Part shown: positions 1 through 9,261 of the stretch, piece by piece
How the letters are laid out: every line of letters starts with the position of its first letter
How positions within the stretch are numbered: position 1 is the stretch's first letter
Origin: Ruegeria sp. EL01
GTDB lineage: Bacteria > Pseudomonadota > Alphaproteobacteria > Rhodobacterales > Rhodobacteraceae
Assembly: GCF_900313035.1 (NCBI RefSeq)
Contig: NZ_OMPS01000004.1
Location: 267,184-331,183 of the forward strand
Direction of reading: 5' to 3'
DNA length: 64,000 bases
The notes under the pieces: model-generated
Told to the model about the DNA's origin: nothing
Databases searched by the model: none
Seen by the model: the letters and a program-made list of their open reading frames with translations, nothing else
Program-made: the position numbers and the translations under genes

Positions 1-23
1 GGGGCGAGCATATCTGTCATCAT
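1..23 (-). CDS. Possible start of a gene running off the left edge
   Basis: On the minus strand an ATG at 23-21 overlaps the TGA stop of the oxidoreductase gene (25-23) in a TGATG arrangement. The reading frame is open to the window edge and begins M-M-T-D-M-L-A. Such overlaps are frequent among the real genes of this window, so a translationally coupled downstream gene is plausible. Only seven codons are visible and no function can be given. Confidence 0.3.
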
Positions 24-778
24 CACGTCTCCAACCGTTTGCCAATTGCTGTCAGGGCACCGAGCAATGCCTCGTGGGCCTTGCCCAAACGCAGTGCCTC
101 AGTCATTTGCAGGCTTAGCGTTCCGTCCGTTGCCAACGCGTCGCGTTCTTCTGCCAGTTGCCCCGCTTTGCCTTTTTCCATTGCGGTAAGAAAGCCCGAG
201 AACAACTGAGTCGTAAAAAACTCAGCCCCATGGACGTCTCCGGTTTCTTCGGCCAGCCAATTTGCACCTGTTGTCATCAGATCCAAGAAGCCAGGCACCA
301 TGGCGCAGATGGCAAAATGCGCGTTCAGCGCGGCCTCATCTGCAACTTTGATCACCGGGTTTTCCGGCTCAAACAATCCGGCCAGCAGCCGATCGTTTCC
401 GAACGCGGCCAGAGGGCATCCACCAGACTGCAAAAAACCCAGAGGAATCGTTTGAACGAAGTCTGAGGCAGGTGCACAAAGTGTTGCCAACTCATTGGCT
501 GAAATTGCCGCCATGACCGATATGATTTGTTGATCCGTACGAAATGTCAGCGGGGTCAGAATCTCGGTTGCCATGTGCGGTCGCAGACATAGGAAGACCA
601 TGTCACAGGCGTCGACGACGGACTGAGGCGCCGCGACGGTGGCCCCTATTTCTGCCTTCAGCTGAGCAGAAACCTGTGAATTGCGTTCCGTGACTGAAAT
701 CTGGTGCCCTTTGGCCGCCAAAAACCGTGCAATCGGGGTGGCAATATGCCCGGTGCCAATAAAGCCGATCCGGCTCAT
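23..778 (-). CDS. NAD(P)-binding oxidoreductase, ProC/6-phosphogluconate dehydrogenase-like
   Basis: 251 residues. The N-terminus carries a Rossmann dinucleotide-binding motif ([14 protein letters not shown], residues 4-17), as in the F420-dependent NADP reductase, pyrroline-5-carboxylate reductase and 3-hydroxyisobutyrate dehydrogenase superfamily. The rest is the helical C-terminal half usual in these folds. It overlaps the end of purE by 4 bases (ATGA), so the two are probably co-translated. It is divergent from the true ProC at 16473-17288, so it need not act on pyrroline-5-carboxylate. The substrate cannot be told from sequence; it is a cytosolic dehydrogenase or reductase of unknown specificity. 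Confidence 0.75.
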   Translation of the reverse strand: MSRIGFIGTGHIATPIARFLAAKGHQISVTERNSQVSAQLKAEIGATVAAPQSVVDACDMVFLCLRPHMATEILTPLTFRTDQQIISVMAAISANELATLCAPASDFVQTIPLGFLQSGGCPLAAFGNDRLLAGLFEPENPVIKVADEAALNAHFAICAMVPGFLDLMTTGANWLAEETGDVHGAEFFTTQLFSGFLTAMEKGKAGQLAEERDALATDGTLSLQMTEALRLGKAHEALLGALTAIGKRLET

Positions 779-1260
779 CCTTCCGGCTCTTCCGCAATCG
801 AGGCCGACAGGGCAGCGCGCCAGGCGTCTAAACGCCGGGCTAGAGCATCATCTTGCAAAGCCAGAATACCAACCGCCATCAGCCCGGCATTGGCACCACC
901 TGCCGCGCCGATCGCCATTGTAGCAACCGGAAAACCCTTGGGCATCTGCACGATGGAATAGAGTGAATCGACACCTGATAGCGCACGTGTCTGTACTGGC
1001 ACGCCGATCACGGGTATCCGAGTTTTTGAGGCCATCATTCCGGGCAAATGCGCCGCGCCGCCTGCGCCTGCGATGATCACGTTTATCCCGCGTTCGGCCG
1101 CGGTTTTACCATAGTCCCACAGGCGATCAGGGGTGCGGTGGGCCGAAACGATGCGTTTTTCATAAGCGACGCCCAGTTCATCCAGAATATCTGCAGCTTC
1201 TTTCATGGTGGGCCAGTCCGACTGGCTACCCATGATGATCCCCACTTTGATCTCACCCAT
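775..1260 (-). CDS. purE: N5-carboxyaminoimidazole ribonucleotide mutase
   Basis: 161 residues from the second available ATG (1260); the first in-frame ATG at 1284 would add eight residues that look unlike the family. The class I PurE signature is clear: [13 protein letters not shown] near the N-terminus, [14 protein letters not shown] segment ([12 protein letters not shown]) with the catalytic His, and [11 protein letters not shown]. It converts N5-CAIR to CAIR in de novo purine synthesis. Its usual partner purK is not downstream here; instead a dehydrogenase overlaps its stop by 4 bases. Upstream lies the small DUF465 gene, with an 86-base gap in between. Confidence 0.95.
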   Translation of the reverse strand: MGEIKVGIIMGSQSDWPTMKEAADILDELGVAYEKRIVSAHRTPDRLWDYGKTAAERGINVIIAGAGGAAHLPGMMASKTRIPVIGVPVQTRALSGVDSLYSIVQMPKGFPVATMAIGAAGGANAGLMAVGILALQDDALARRLDAWRAALSASIAEEPEG

Positions 1261-1346
1261 CCGCTCATGTCTCCGGCTTTTCAAAGAGCGCGAACTATAG
1301 CCAAATCGGTCTTGGTGGCAATGCGTTACCGTCAGCCTGCTACGCT

Positions 1347-1571
1347 TCAGGCAATGATATCAGGTGTCAGGCGATCTTCGATCAGGCGGATCAGGTCTTT
1401 CAGCTTCAATTTCTGCTTTTTCAGCCGTTTGATGGTCAACTGGTCCGAGGTGCCGGTGGCCTGCAACGCTTCGATCGCTTCGTCCAGATCGCGGTGCTGG
1501 CGGCGGAAGACCTCCAACTCAACGCGCAGTACTTCATCTGTTTTCATCGAAAGGTCGGTAGGCGCGTTCAT
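1347..1571 (-). CDS. YdcH/DUF465 family small coiled-coil protein
   Basis: 74 residues from the ATG at 1571; an earlier in-frame ATG at 1649 would add an implausible extension. The protein is highly charged and helical, with the typical DUF465 core around the segment [14 protein letters not shown] and a lysine-rich stretch ([11 protein letters not shown]) followed by a short acidic tail. Members are short antiparallel coiled coils whose biochemical role is not established. The gene lies upstream of purE on the same strand and could share its transcript. Confidence 0.88.
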   Translation of the reverse strand: MNAPTDLSMKTDEVLRVELEVFRRQHRDLDEAIEALQATGTSDQLTIKRLKKQKLKLKDLIRLIEDRLTPDIIA

Positions 1572-1736
1572 GGGCGACTCGATTTGGTAAGTGGTGCGTT
1601 CCACACAAGATAGTGTGCTAAGTTGAATCCGACCAGACCTTGTGGACATCCTGGTTTCTTCCCATATTCTATTATGCGCGGTTGCCGAAATTGGGGCCGT
1701 TCAAAACGTCGCTTTGACAATAAAGGACGAGAAAAC

Positions 1737-2150
1737 GTGTCAAAACTTACTCTTGGCTCATACCCGCATCTTTTGGGGTTCGAGCAGTTGGAACGCCTTT
1801 TGGAACGCTCGGCCAAAGCCGGGAACGAAGGCTATCCGCCCTACAACATTGAACAGACCTCGGACTTTTCGTACCGCATTACCCTGGCCGTGGCCGGTTT
1901 TGCAGAACAGGACCTGTCGATCACCATCGAGGACCGCCAATTGGTGATCCGCGGCCGCCAACGCGACGATAGCGAGGGGCGTATATTCCTGCATCGCGGG
2001 ATCGCCGCACGCCAGTTCCAGCGCATGTTCGTGCTGGCCGATGGGGTCGAGGTGGGCGAGGCAATCATGGAAAACGGTCTGCTGCATGTCGACCTGACCC
2101 GTGCCGTGCCCGAAACCGTGGTGCAAACAATCAACATAACGAAGGGGTAA
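1737..2150 (+). CDS. Hsp20/alpha-crystallin small heat-shock protein
   Basis: 137 residues from a GTG at 1737, chosen because an AGGA Shine-Dalgarno sits about 9 bases upstream at 1724-1727 and the product then starts (M)SKLTLGSYPHLLGF as in alphaproteobacterial Hsp20s. An alpha-crystallin domain fills residues 40-137, with an IEDRQLVIRGRQ strand pair and a conserved A-x-R-x-F-x-R-x-F-like segment (AARQFQRMFVLADGV). It holds unfolding proteins in the cytosol for refolding. The 5-base gap to the DUF1150 gene indicates an operon. Heat-shock control is expected but no sigma-32 promoter was assigned. Confidence 0.9.
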   Translation: MSKLTLGSYPHLLGFEQLERLLERSAKAGNEGYPPYNIEQTSDFSYRITLAVAGFAEQDLSITIEDRQLVIRGRQRDDSEGRIFLHRGIAARQFQRMFVLADGVEVGEAIMENGLLHVDLTRAVPETVVQTINITKG

Positions 2151-2155
2151 GAGCC

Positions 2156-2380
2156 ATGAATACACCGATTGAGATCAACACCGAAGGCGACCGGATTGTT
2201 TATGTGAAAGCTGTGGATGTGGCCGAATTGCCGCGTGACCTGCGTGAACAGGCGGGCGATCTGGATCATCTATACGCTGTGCACGACTCGGACGGACAGC
2301 AACTGGCCCTTGTGGCGGACCGTAAGCTGGCCTTTGTCTTGGCGCGGCAGCATGATCTTTCGCCCGTGGCCGTTCACTGA
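2156..2380 (+). CDS. DUF1150 family small protein
   Basis: 74 residues, acidic, with no membrane segment. The central part (GDRIVYVKAVDVAELP) and the LYAVHDSDGQQLALV segment match the DUF1150 family, which in Rhodobacterales is habitually encoded directly behind an Hsp20 gene, as here (5-base gap, RBS AAGGGG overlapping the Hsp20 stop). Its function is unknown; the constant linkage suggests a role with the small heat-shock protein, which is inference only. Confidence 0.85.
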   Translation: MNTPIEINTEGDRIVYVKAVDVAELPRDLREQAGDLDHLYAVHDSDGQQLALVADRKLAFVLARQHDLSPVAVH

Positions 2381-2430
2381 CGCGGCCCTAATGCCGATGA
2401 AATGAATATATAAGTTCCGAAAGAAGGCGC

Positions 2431-3315
2431 ATGAACTGGTTGGAATTTGATTGGGTAGATGCGTTCAGCGATCATGCTTTCGGGGGCAATGGATGCGCTG
2501 TTGTCCATGGCGGTGCGGCGCTGCCCGAGGATGTTTGTACCGCCTATGTCCGCGAAACCTCGTTGGTGGAATGTACCTTCACAGGCCCGTCGGACATCGC
2601 CGACTTTCGGGTTCGGTACTTCCTTGCCAGCCGCGAAATCCCGTTTGCAGGCCATCCCACTATTGCCACCGTGGCGGCCATGCGGTCTCGGGGGCTGTTT
2701 TCTGGCGGTAGTCTGACGCTGGAAACCGGGGCTGGGCTTGTTTCAATACAGCTAAGCGGCGATGAGATCGAGATGACACAGGTTGCGCCAGAGTTTGGCG
2801 TGCATGTCTCTGCTGACCTTGTTGCCTCTGCAATCGGGCTGAGCGAGGATGCGATCATTTCCCCACCACAGATGGTGTCCACCGGGCTGCCGTTCTGCGT
2901 CACTGTCCTGCGAGATCATGAGGCGCTGCGAGCAGCGTGTTTGTCTGAGGGGCCTCTGCGTGAAGTTGCTGCCGCTGCGGGGTATTCAGGCTCGGATATG
3001 GCCGAACCCTTTCTGGTGACACTTCACGGCGCGACGGCTGCAGGTGACACGTTCTCGCGTCTATTGCTGGCACCACCCAGTCCGCCAGAGGACCCTTTTA
3101 CCGGATCTGCGACGGGCGCCATGGCCGCCTATCTGTGGAAATATGGTCTGATGGGCAAGGATACATTCATCGCTGAACAAGGCCACGATATGGGCCGCCC
3201 CGGTCAAGCCACGGTAACCCGGGTTGGCCCGCCCGAGACGATGACAGGAATAAAAGTCGCCGGTCGCGGCCATATCCTGATGCGCGGGCAAGTCAGTTTG
3301 CCTGATCACTTGTGA
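2431..3315 (+). CDS. PhzF family isomerase/epimerase
   Basis: 294 residues. The family is recognised from the N-terminal DAFSDHAFGGNGCAVV segment (G-N-x-x-A-V-V motif), the RETSLVECTF segment carrying the catalytic Glu, the RYFLASREIPFAGHPT motif and the C-terminal EDPFTGSATGAMAAYL motif. PhzF proteins are two-fold symmetric cytosolic isomerases; PhzF itself acts on trans-2,3-dihydro-3-hydroxyanthranilate, but most genomic homologues have no known substrate and no other phenazine gene is present. It is separated by 50 bases from the DUF1150 gene and may be read through from it. Confidence 0.9.
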   Translation: MNWLEFDWVDAFSDHAFGGNGCAVVHGGAALPEDVCTAYVRETSLVECTFTGPSDIADFRVRYFLASREIPFAGHPTIATVAAMRSRGLFSGGSLTLETGAGLVSIQLSGDEIEMTQVAPEFGVHVSADLVASAIGLSEDAIISPPQMVSTGLPFCVTVLRDHEALRAACLSEGPLREVAAAAGYSGSDMAEPFLVTLHGATAAGDTFSRLLLAPPSPPEDPFTGSATGAMAAYLWKYGLMGKDTFIAEQGHDMGRPGQATVTRVGPPETMTGIKVAGRGHILMRGQVSLPDHL

Positions 3316-3830
3316 TGACACAGCCAGCTATTGCTATTTTGTCTTATGGCGTGAGTTTTTGTTCGAGAAGATCAAATCCCATTCGCTGATCACCTCTGCC
3401 AAGCGGGACCTTGTAGAGCATGAGTTGCGCCAATCGGTCATCCACTAGCGAGGGCGAAACCGGCGCGGATGTTGAGATCACAGCGCGCGAATGACCGCCT
3501 TAGAAAGTGCTCAGACGCAGGCGGCGAACTATCATGAATTTGGAAGACGCGCGGTGGAACTCAGCGATCTGAGATTTCAGCCTAGCGTGCGGCGGCCAAC
3601 CGAGCCTCGGTGCAAGCAATTGCAATGACTAAACGAACTGTGCGTGTTGGCCGGATTTTGCATGGGTGATTTCTGAATATATCGTTTCTGCGCGTTTCGT
3701 GATAACATCGTTTCACGGTCTTTCCGGTATTTTGCGGGTTGGGCGTCATTTTTGAGAACTAGATTTTGTCAATTTTGCGCCCGTCTAGGGCCGTTTGAAT
3801 ATTAACGAGTATTATTTTAGGAGCACTTTG
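3316..3830. other. Intergenic region without recognised gene
   Basis: About 515 bases between phzF-like and the haem peroxidase. No frame gives a recognisable protein; short open stretches near 3360-3450 and 3530-3610 look like decayed coding DNA but match nothing I know. The last 150 bases are T-rich and probably carry the peroxidase promoter; the AGGAG ribosome site for that gene lies at 3820-3824. Confidence 0.4.
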
Positions 3831-5390
3831 ATGAGCGTTTCGTCATCCAGGCATGGCATTACCAGCCTTCCCAGATCCAAGAACTATAAAGGGCCATTCG
3901 GAAGGCTATTTCGTAAACTTCCGCCGTGGCGTTCCCCGCATGGCGACGACGCCACGGCCATCGCTGCATTGCGCGACTTTGCAACCAACGCGATGAGCGA
4001 AACGGTTGGGCAAGACAACCTGGACAATGCAAATCTGCCTGCGGGTTACACCTATTTTGGTCAGTTCGTGGACCACGACATTACGTTTGACCCGACCTCG
4101 TCCCTGATGCGTCAAAGCGACCCAGAGAAGCTTGAAAACTTCCGTACGCCGCGCCTTGATCTGGATTGTCTGTACGGTGAAGGGCCCGCAGACGAACCGT
4201 TCATGTACGACAAGAATCGTGGCGGGGCGTTCTTGCTTGGGACAACTGAACAAGATTGGACAGGTGAGAAGGACATCGCGGGTTCGAAAGAACCGGACTT
4301 GCTGCGCAACCGGCAGGGGCGCGCCATTATTGGCGATATGCGAAACGATGAGAATGTGATCGTTTCCCAGTTTCAGCTGGCTATGTTGCGGCTGCACAAC
4401 CGCGTCATGCAGAAGCTTGCAACCGGTGATCCTGATGATGACACGACCGAGTTCGGTTTTGATGGCGACAGGTTCCAGGAAGCGCAGCGCAAAGTGCGTT
4501 GGTTCTATCAATACGTTGTGTGGAATGATTTCATCAAACGCCTTGTCAGCGATGCTATCTGGACCAGGGTTCTCGATAAGTCAGACAACCACAAATTCAA
4601 CGGCACGGTGTATGATTGGAACTATCAGCCGTTTATGCCGGTTGAGTTTTCTGTGGCGGCCTATCGTTTTGGCCATTCATTGATCCGACCGGGGTACCAA
4701 ATCAACGTCAACAATGATGCGGAAACCGGGCTTGGTTTTGGAATAGAGCTGCCGATCTTCCACCCCAATGGTCCTGAAGACAACGCAGGCAACATCCGCC
4801 ACGATCTGCGCGGTTTCCGCTCGTTCCCGCATCGCCATACGGTGCAGTGGGATTGGTTCTTCGACATCGACTCGGGCGGGCCCTTCCCGCAGCCTGCCAG
4901 ACGGATTGATACAAAGTTGTCGTCTGCGGTCTTTGCGTTGGATGAGGGCCCGGCACCCAAGCCCAACATGCTGGCCTTCCTGAACCTGTTACGCTCAATG
5001 CGCCTGGAATTGCCAAAGGGCTCAGATGTTGCGCAACGGATGGGTTTGACACCGCATGCGATCAACGATCCGCATGAGGATATCCTGTGGCACTACATCC
5101 TAAAAGAAAGCCAAATTCTTCCGGCAAACAACTCGGGTCGCATGCTCGGGGCAGTCGGCGGCACCATCGTTGCCGAGGTGTTCGGAGGGCTGCTGGATGG
5201 CGATCCGATGTCCTTTGTGCGCAACATGCCGAACTGGAAACCGGATGACGATGCCGATTTGATGTCACTGTTGGACAATCCGGCACCCGTGAACGGCGGG
5301 GACTGGGAGGTTGGCGATCTGTTGCGGGCTTCTGGCGCGCCAATTGACGCCAACGATGTTGCGAACACAATCGCAAACGGTCGAAACTAA
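3831..5390 (+). CDS. Animal-type haem peroxidase
   Basis: 519 residues starting at the ATG at 3831, which has AGGAG seven bases upstream; an in-frame ATG at 3795 lacks this. The peroxidase-cyclooxygenase superfamily is identified by the distal motif GQFVDHDITFDPTS with the haem-linked Asp81 and catalytic His82 plus the Ca-binding stretch, the catalytic Arg171 in GDMRNDENV, the LRLHNRV helix, and the proximal haem ligand His282 in AYRFGHSLI. It should oxidise halides or organic substrates with peroxide. No signal peptide, RTX repeats or membrane segment is visible, so the site of action is uncertain. It is monocistronic: a long gap precedes it and a strong terminator follows. Confidence 0.9.
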   Translation: MSVSSSRHGITSLPRSKNYKGPFGRLFRKLPPWRSPHGDDATAIAALRDFATNAMSETVGQDNLDNANLPAGYTYFGQFVDHDITFDPTSSLMRQSDPEKLENFRTPRLDLDCLYGEGPADEPFMYDKNRGGAFLLGTTEQDWTGEKDIAGSKEPDLLRNRQGRAIIGDMRNDENVIVSQFQLAMLRLHNRVMQKLATGDPDDDTTEFGFDGDRFQEAQRKVRWFYQYVVWNDFIKRLVSDAIWTRVLDKSDNHKFNGTVYDWNYQPFMPVEFSVAAYRFGHSLIRPGYQINVNNDAETGLGFGIELPIFHPNGPEDNAGNIRHDLRGFRSFPHRHTVQWDWFFDIDSGGPFPQPARRIDTKLSSAVFALDEGPAPKPNMLAFLNLLRSMRLELPKGSDVAQRMGLTPHAINDPHEDILWHYILKESQILPANNSGRMLGAVGGTIVAEVFGGLLDGDPMSFVRNMPNWKPDDDADLMSLLDNPAPVNGGDWEVGDLLRASGAPIDANDVANTIANGRN

Positions 5391-5399
5391 AAATATAGA

Positions 5400-5426
5400 G
5401 GGCAGTGCTTTGTTCAAGCACTGCCC
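5400..5426. terminator. Bidirectional hairpin between peroxidase and sat-cysC
   Basis: A perfect 11-bp stem (GGGCAGTGCTT paired with AAGCACTGCCC) with a 5-base loop lies between two convergent genes. The tract after it on the plus strand is T-rich but not a pure T run, so it works as an intrinsic terminator of moderate quality in either direction. Confidence 0.75.
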
Positions 5427-5454
5427 ATTGGTCTTTCTCATGGCATGGGATTTG

Positions 5455-7170
5455 CTAACCGGCGATCAGGCCCATGCTTTCCAGCTTTAGCAACACCTGA
5501 TGCGCGCAGTTGTCGACCTCGACATTTTCGGTTTCAACCCGAAGTTCAGGATCTGCCGGAGCATCATAAGGGTCTGAGATGCCGGTGAATTCCTTGATCT
5601 TGCCCTCCCGCGCCAGCTTGTACAAACCTTTGCGGTCGCGGCGCTCGCATTCTTCGATGCTGGTTGCCACATGCACTTCACAAAACGCGCCAAACTGTTC
5701 GATGTCTTCACGTACCGCGCGGCGGGTCGTGGCATAGGGTGCGATCGGCGCGCAGATGGCGATGCCGCCATTCTTGGTGATCTCACTGGCCACATAACCG
5801 ATGCGGCGGATGTTCAGGTCGCGGTGCTCTTTCGAAAAGCCCAGTTCCGACGACAGGTTCTTCCGCACGATGTCTCCGTCCAGCAAGGTGACCGGGCGGC
5901 CGCCCATCTCCATCAGCTTGACCATGAGGGCGTTGGCGATGGTCGACTTGCCCGAACCTGAAAAACCGGTGAAAAACACTGTAAAGCCCTGCTGACTGCG
6001 CGGCGGTTTGGTCTTGCGCAGCTCGGTCACAACCTCGGGGAAGCTGAACCATTCGGGGATTTCCAGACCCTCAGACAAGCGGCGACGCAGTTCGGTGCCC
6101 GAGATATTCAGGATCGTGACGTTGTCCTTATCTTCGATCTCGTCATTGGGTTCGTACTGGGCGCGTTCCTGCACAAAGACCATGTGTTTGAAATCGACCA
6201 TTTCAACGCCGATCTCATCCTGGAACTGGCGGAACAGATCTTGCGCATCATAGGGACCGTAGAAATCCTCGCCGGCCGAGTTCTTGCCGGGGCCGGCATG
6301 GTCGCGACCAACGATAAAGTGGGTACAGCCATGGTTCGCGCGGATCAGGCCGTGCCAGACCGCCTCACGCGGGCCCGCCATGCGCATCGCCAGGTTCAGC
6401 AGCGACATCGAGGTGGTCGAGGCCGGGTATTTGTCCAGAACCGCCTCATAGCAGCGCACGCGGGTAAAGTGATCGACGTCTCCGGGTTTGGTCATGCCGA
6501 CAACCGGATGGATCAGCAGGTTGGCCTGGGCTTCTTTTGCGGCACGGAATGTCAGTTCCTGATGTGCGCGGTGCAAAGGGTTGCGGGTTTGGAACGCCAC
6601 GATACGACGCCAACCCAGCTTGCGGAAATAGGCGCGCAACTCGTTCGGTGTGTCGCGGCGGGCGCGGAAATCATAATGCACGGGTTGTTGGATGCCGACC
6701 ACAGGGCCGCCCAGATAGACCTTGCCAGCCGTGTTATGCAGGTAGTTCACCGCCGGATGCGCATCGTCATCGGCGCTAAAGACCATTTCCGCTTCGCGCG
6801 CTTTGTTTGGGGTCCAGCGGTCGGTCACTGTCATAGTGCCCAGAATGACACCTTCCTGATCGCGCAGGGCAATGTCTTGCCCTAGCTCGATCTTCTCGGC
6901 GAAGTCCTCGTTGACATCCAATGTAATCGGCATCGGCCACAAAGTGCCATCTGCCAGACGCATATTCTCGACCACGTTGTCGTAATCTGCTTCGCCAAGG
7001 AACCCTTTGAGCGGGTTGAACCCACCGTTCATCAGTAGTTCCAGATCGCAGATCTGGCGCGGGCTCAGATCCCAGCTGGTCAGGTCTGCGGCTTCGACTT
7101 TCAATTTCAGGGCCGAGTCATACGACACGTAAAGTTCAGAGATAGGGGCTAAATTGCTTAACATCGTCAT
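5455..7170 (-). CDS. Bifunctional sulfate adenylyltransferase / adenylylsulfate kinase
   Basis: 571 residues, a fusion of ATP sulfurylase (about 1-385) and APS kinase (about 390-571). The sulfurylase part has the PUA-like N-terminal region, the nucleotide motif QTRNPLHRAH (194-203) and GRDHAGPG (288-295). The kinase part has a full P-loop GFSGSGKST (402-410) and the DGD motif region (LLDGDIVRKNL), so unlike the fungal enzyme, whose kinase-like domain is only regulatory, both halves look catalytic. It makes PAPS from sulfate for cysteine synthesis or sulfation. No other sulfur gene adjoins it; its promoter must lie in 7171-7366. Confidence 0.95.
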   Translation of the reverse strand: MTMLSNLAPISELYVSYDSALKLKVEAADLTSWDLSPRQICDLELLMNGGFNPLKGFLGEADYDNVVENMRLADGTLWPMPITLDVNEDFAEKIELGQDIALRDQEGVILGTMTVTDRWTPNKAREAEMVFSADDDAHPAVNYLHNTAGKVYLGGPVVGIQQPVHYDFRARRDTPNELRAYFRKLGWRRIVAFQTRNPLHRAHQELTFRAAKEAQANLLIHPVVGMTKPGDVDHFTRVRCYEAVLDKYPASTTSMSLLNLAMRMAGPREAVWHGLIRANHGCTHFIVGRDHAGPGKNSAGEDFYGPYDAQDLFRQFQDEIGVEMVDFKHMVFVQERAQYEPNDEIEDKDNVTILNISGTELRRRLSEGLEIPEWFSFPEVVTELRKTKPPRSQQGFTVFFTGFSGSGKSTIANALMVKLMEMGGRPVTLLDGDIVRKNLSSELGFSKEHRDLNIRRIGYVASEITKNGGIAICAPIAPYATTRRAVREDIEQFGAFCEVHVATSIEECERRDRKGLYKLAREGKIKEFTGISDPYDAPADPELRVETENVEVDNCAHQVLLKLESMGLIAG

Positions 7171-7366
7171 CAGAATACTCTTATAGCAGTTTTGTATTGC
7201 CGGTGATTCCAGGTCGTTTGTAGGGCATTTGCCTCGACTGTTGAGCGAAGTCCACCGACGTCAATGAAACAAAGGACGATATGCGCTGATTTTCACCGGA
7301 AGGGAAGGAATTTCCGGTTCGGTGCCGAAAATGCGACTTTGGTTCCGCCAAGTGGCAACAATCCGA

Positions 7367-9073
7367 TCAGCCCGAGTATATGTGTTCCATACCATGGACT
7401 GATTGGTCCAGGTGGGATGCGCGGGCCACCGGAAGGGCAGGGACGGGTTGTGTGACGCCACGCAGCTGAAACAAGCGCACCTCATCAGGATTGGTTGCAA
7501 CATCTGCGGCCTGCAACAATTCGTCTGAGACAAGCAACTCGACACCCAAGGCCTTGGTTTCGCTTTCCAGGCGACTCGCGACATTCACTGCGTCACCAAT
7601 GATGGTACGAGAGGCGGACCCGGCCGCTCCGAGCTCACCCAAGACCAGATCACCCAGATGCAGCCCCATACCGATGCGAACCCGGGGGCTTCCCTCGGCT
7701 TCCAACTGTTGGTTGAACCTGTCCAGCGCCCGGCTGATGTCGATTGCAGCCTTTAACCCTGCACGGGCTGAGCTGGAGGCATCACGTTTTTCGAAAACTG
7801 CAAGCAGCCCGTCACCCATGTATTTGTCCACAACTCCGCCCTCGTCGGTTATCGCCGGGACAATCGCGTCGAAAAAGCGGTTGAGCAGAAAAACGATGTC
7901 ATATGGCAGCTGTCCCGTAGTGCGCGCTGTAAAGCCTCGCATATCGAGAAACAGAACTGCCAGTTGCCGTTCCTGTCCCTGACTTGCGTGCCCGCGATTG
8001 CGCCCTCCATCGGGTCTGAAAACCCGAAAAATGGTGAGCGGCTCAGTCGGTCGAATTTGGCAGGCCAGCCTTGTTTGCCCGGATGCTCCGACGGCGGCCA
8101 GGCTGCGCGCCTCGACATCGCCGGCCGGGGGCAAGCTGTCGGCCCCGTCCTCGACGATGACGCGACAGGTGGTGCACCGCCCTTTACCACCGCAAAGCGC
8201 TGTGTGTGCAATGCCGTTGGCTTGGGAAATTTCCAGCAAGGTCATGCCCTTTTCTGCAACGACTTCGGGTCCGTGCGCATAAGTGACACGCACTGAATGT
8301 CTGCGCCGCCACAATTTGCGGCCAAAATAGAACAGGGCCGTTGCACCGAGCGCGAACCAAAACGCCATCACAGCATTGTCTTTGATGCTGAACATGGTCT
8401 GGAACGCCTCGGGTGACGGCCAATTATAGTGTTCGATATATTGCTCGCGCAGGAACTCGTCTGAAAAGTCGGACCAGATGCGTCGCCCTTCGGTCAGCAA
8501 CCCGGCCAAGGCAAAGGATGGTATGAACACCGCCAACCCGATCAGATAGGGCACTGTGTTGTGCCACCAGCGGGTCAGCCGCAACCACATGTGCAGGCCG
8601 ATGCACCCATGTACCCAAACGATAAGCAGCAAAAGGCTTTGCATCCATATCACCGAGTTGGGCCACATCAGGACAATGATATAACCCATCTCGTCATTGA
8701 CATCGTAGACCTCATGGGCGACGCGCGTCTGGATGACATGCGAGATCAGCTGCAGTGGAATCAGCACCCCAAGCACGATCTGCAAGGCGGAACTGACAGG
8801 CATGCGCAATGTTCTGCGCTGGGCTATTGAAGCAAGGGCCAGGCCCGCATGTACGAACAATGCCACATAGAAAAGCAGGCTTACTAGATTGTGACGGGTG
8901 ATTGCTTTCCGCCCGTCCTGCATGCCGTGAAGATAGTCGGTGTGAAACAGGCCTAAGCCGATGTTTATGAAGTGAAAAAATGCAAAGATGAATAGAACGA
9001 GGCCGCTGCCGATCCTAAGCCGGGTTGCCCACCCGCCGCGCCAAAGAGCGTTGTCCAATACTGCCACCCGCAA
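7367..9073 (-). CDS. Membrane cytochrome b-like / 2Fe-2S ferredoxin / adenylate cyclase fusion
   Basis: 568 residues in three parts. Residues 20-252 form about six membrane helices with several buried histidines (for example His34, His75, His112, His155, His161), resembling the dihaem quinone-reactive anchor of succinate dehydrogenase. Residues 260-350 are a plant-type ferredoxin domain with Cys294, Cys300, Cys303 and Cys338 in C-x5-C-x2-C spacing. Residues 366-540 are a class III cyclase with metal Asp377 (FLDMRGFT) and Asp421 (DKYMGDG) and the adenine-selecting Lys417. A quinone-responsive homologue, CyaC of Sinorhizobium meliloti, is described. It probably couples membrane redox state to cAMP. 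It lies 188 bases downstream of trxB on the same strand. Confidence 0.9.
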   Translation of the reverse strand: MRVAVLDNALWRGGWATRLRIGSGLVLFIFAFFHFINIGLGLFHTDYLHGMQDGRKAITRHNLVSLLFYVALFVHAGLALASIAQRRTLRMPVSSALQIVLGVLIPLQLISHVIQTRVAHEVYDVNDEMGYIIVLMWPNSVIWMQSLLLLIVWVHGCIGLHMWLRLTRWWHNTVPYLIGLAVFIPSFALAGLLTEGRRIWSDFSDEFLREQYIEHYNWPSPEAFQTMFSIKDNAVMAFWFALGATALFYFGRKLWRRRHSVRVTYAHGPEVVAEKGMTLLEISQANGIAHTALCGGKGRCTTCRVIVEDGADSLPPAGDVEARSLAAVGASGQTRLACQIRPTEPLTIFRVFRPDGGRNRGHASQGQERQLAVLFLDMRGFTARTTGQLPYDIVFLLNRFFDAIVPAITDEGGVVDKYMGDGLLAVFEKRDASSSARAGLKAAIDISRALDRFNQQLEAEGSPRVRIGMGLHLGDLVLGELGAAGSASRTIIGDAVNVASRLESETKALGVELLVSDELLQAADVATNPDEVRLFQLRGVTQPVPALPVARASHLDQSVHGMEHIYSG

Positions 9074-9261
9074 TCATCTTGTTCAGATCAAGTTTGAGGG
9101 GCCTCAGCGCGGGGGTCAAGCCAAGCCGCTATCCCTCACGAATGAAACGACGTAAAATCAGTGCTTTTTGGGTGAAACAACTCTGCCCACCCGATACGCT
9201 CAGCATCATCTTGAAACAAAGCAGAATCCTGAAGCACGTGGCCAAGAATTCTGCTGTTGCC

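Noticed and set aside
2431..3315. Phenazine biosynthesis locus
   Set aside because: Only the PhzF-fold gene is present; isolated PhzF-like genes are widespread and unrelated to phenazines.
6184..6885. 233-residue plus-strand open frame inside sat-cysC
   Set aside because: It is antisense to a long gene whose motifs are complete, and its own translation shows no family motif.
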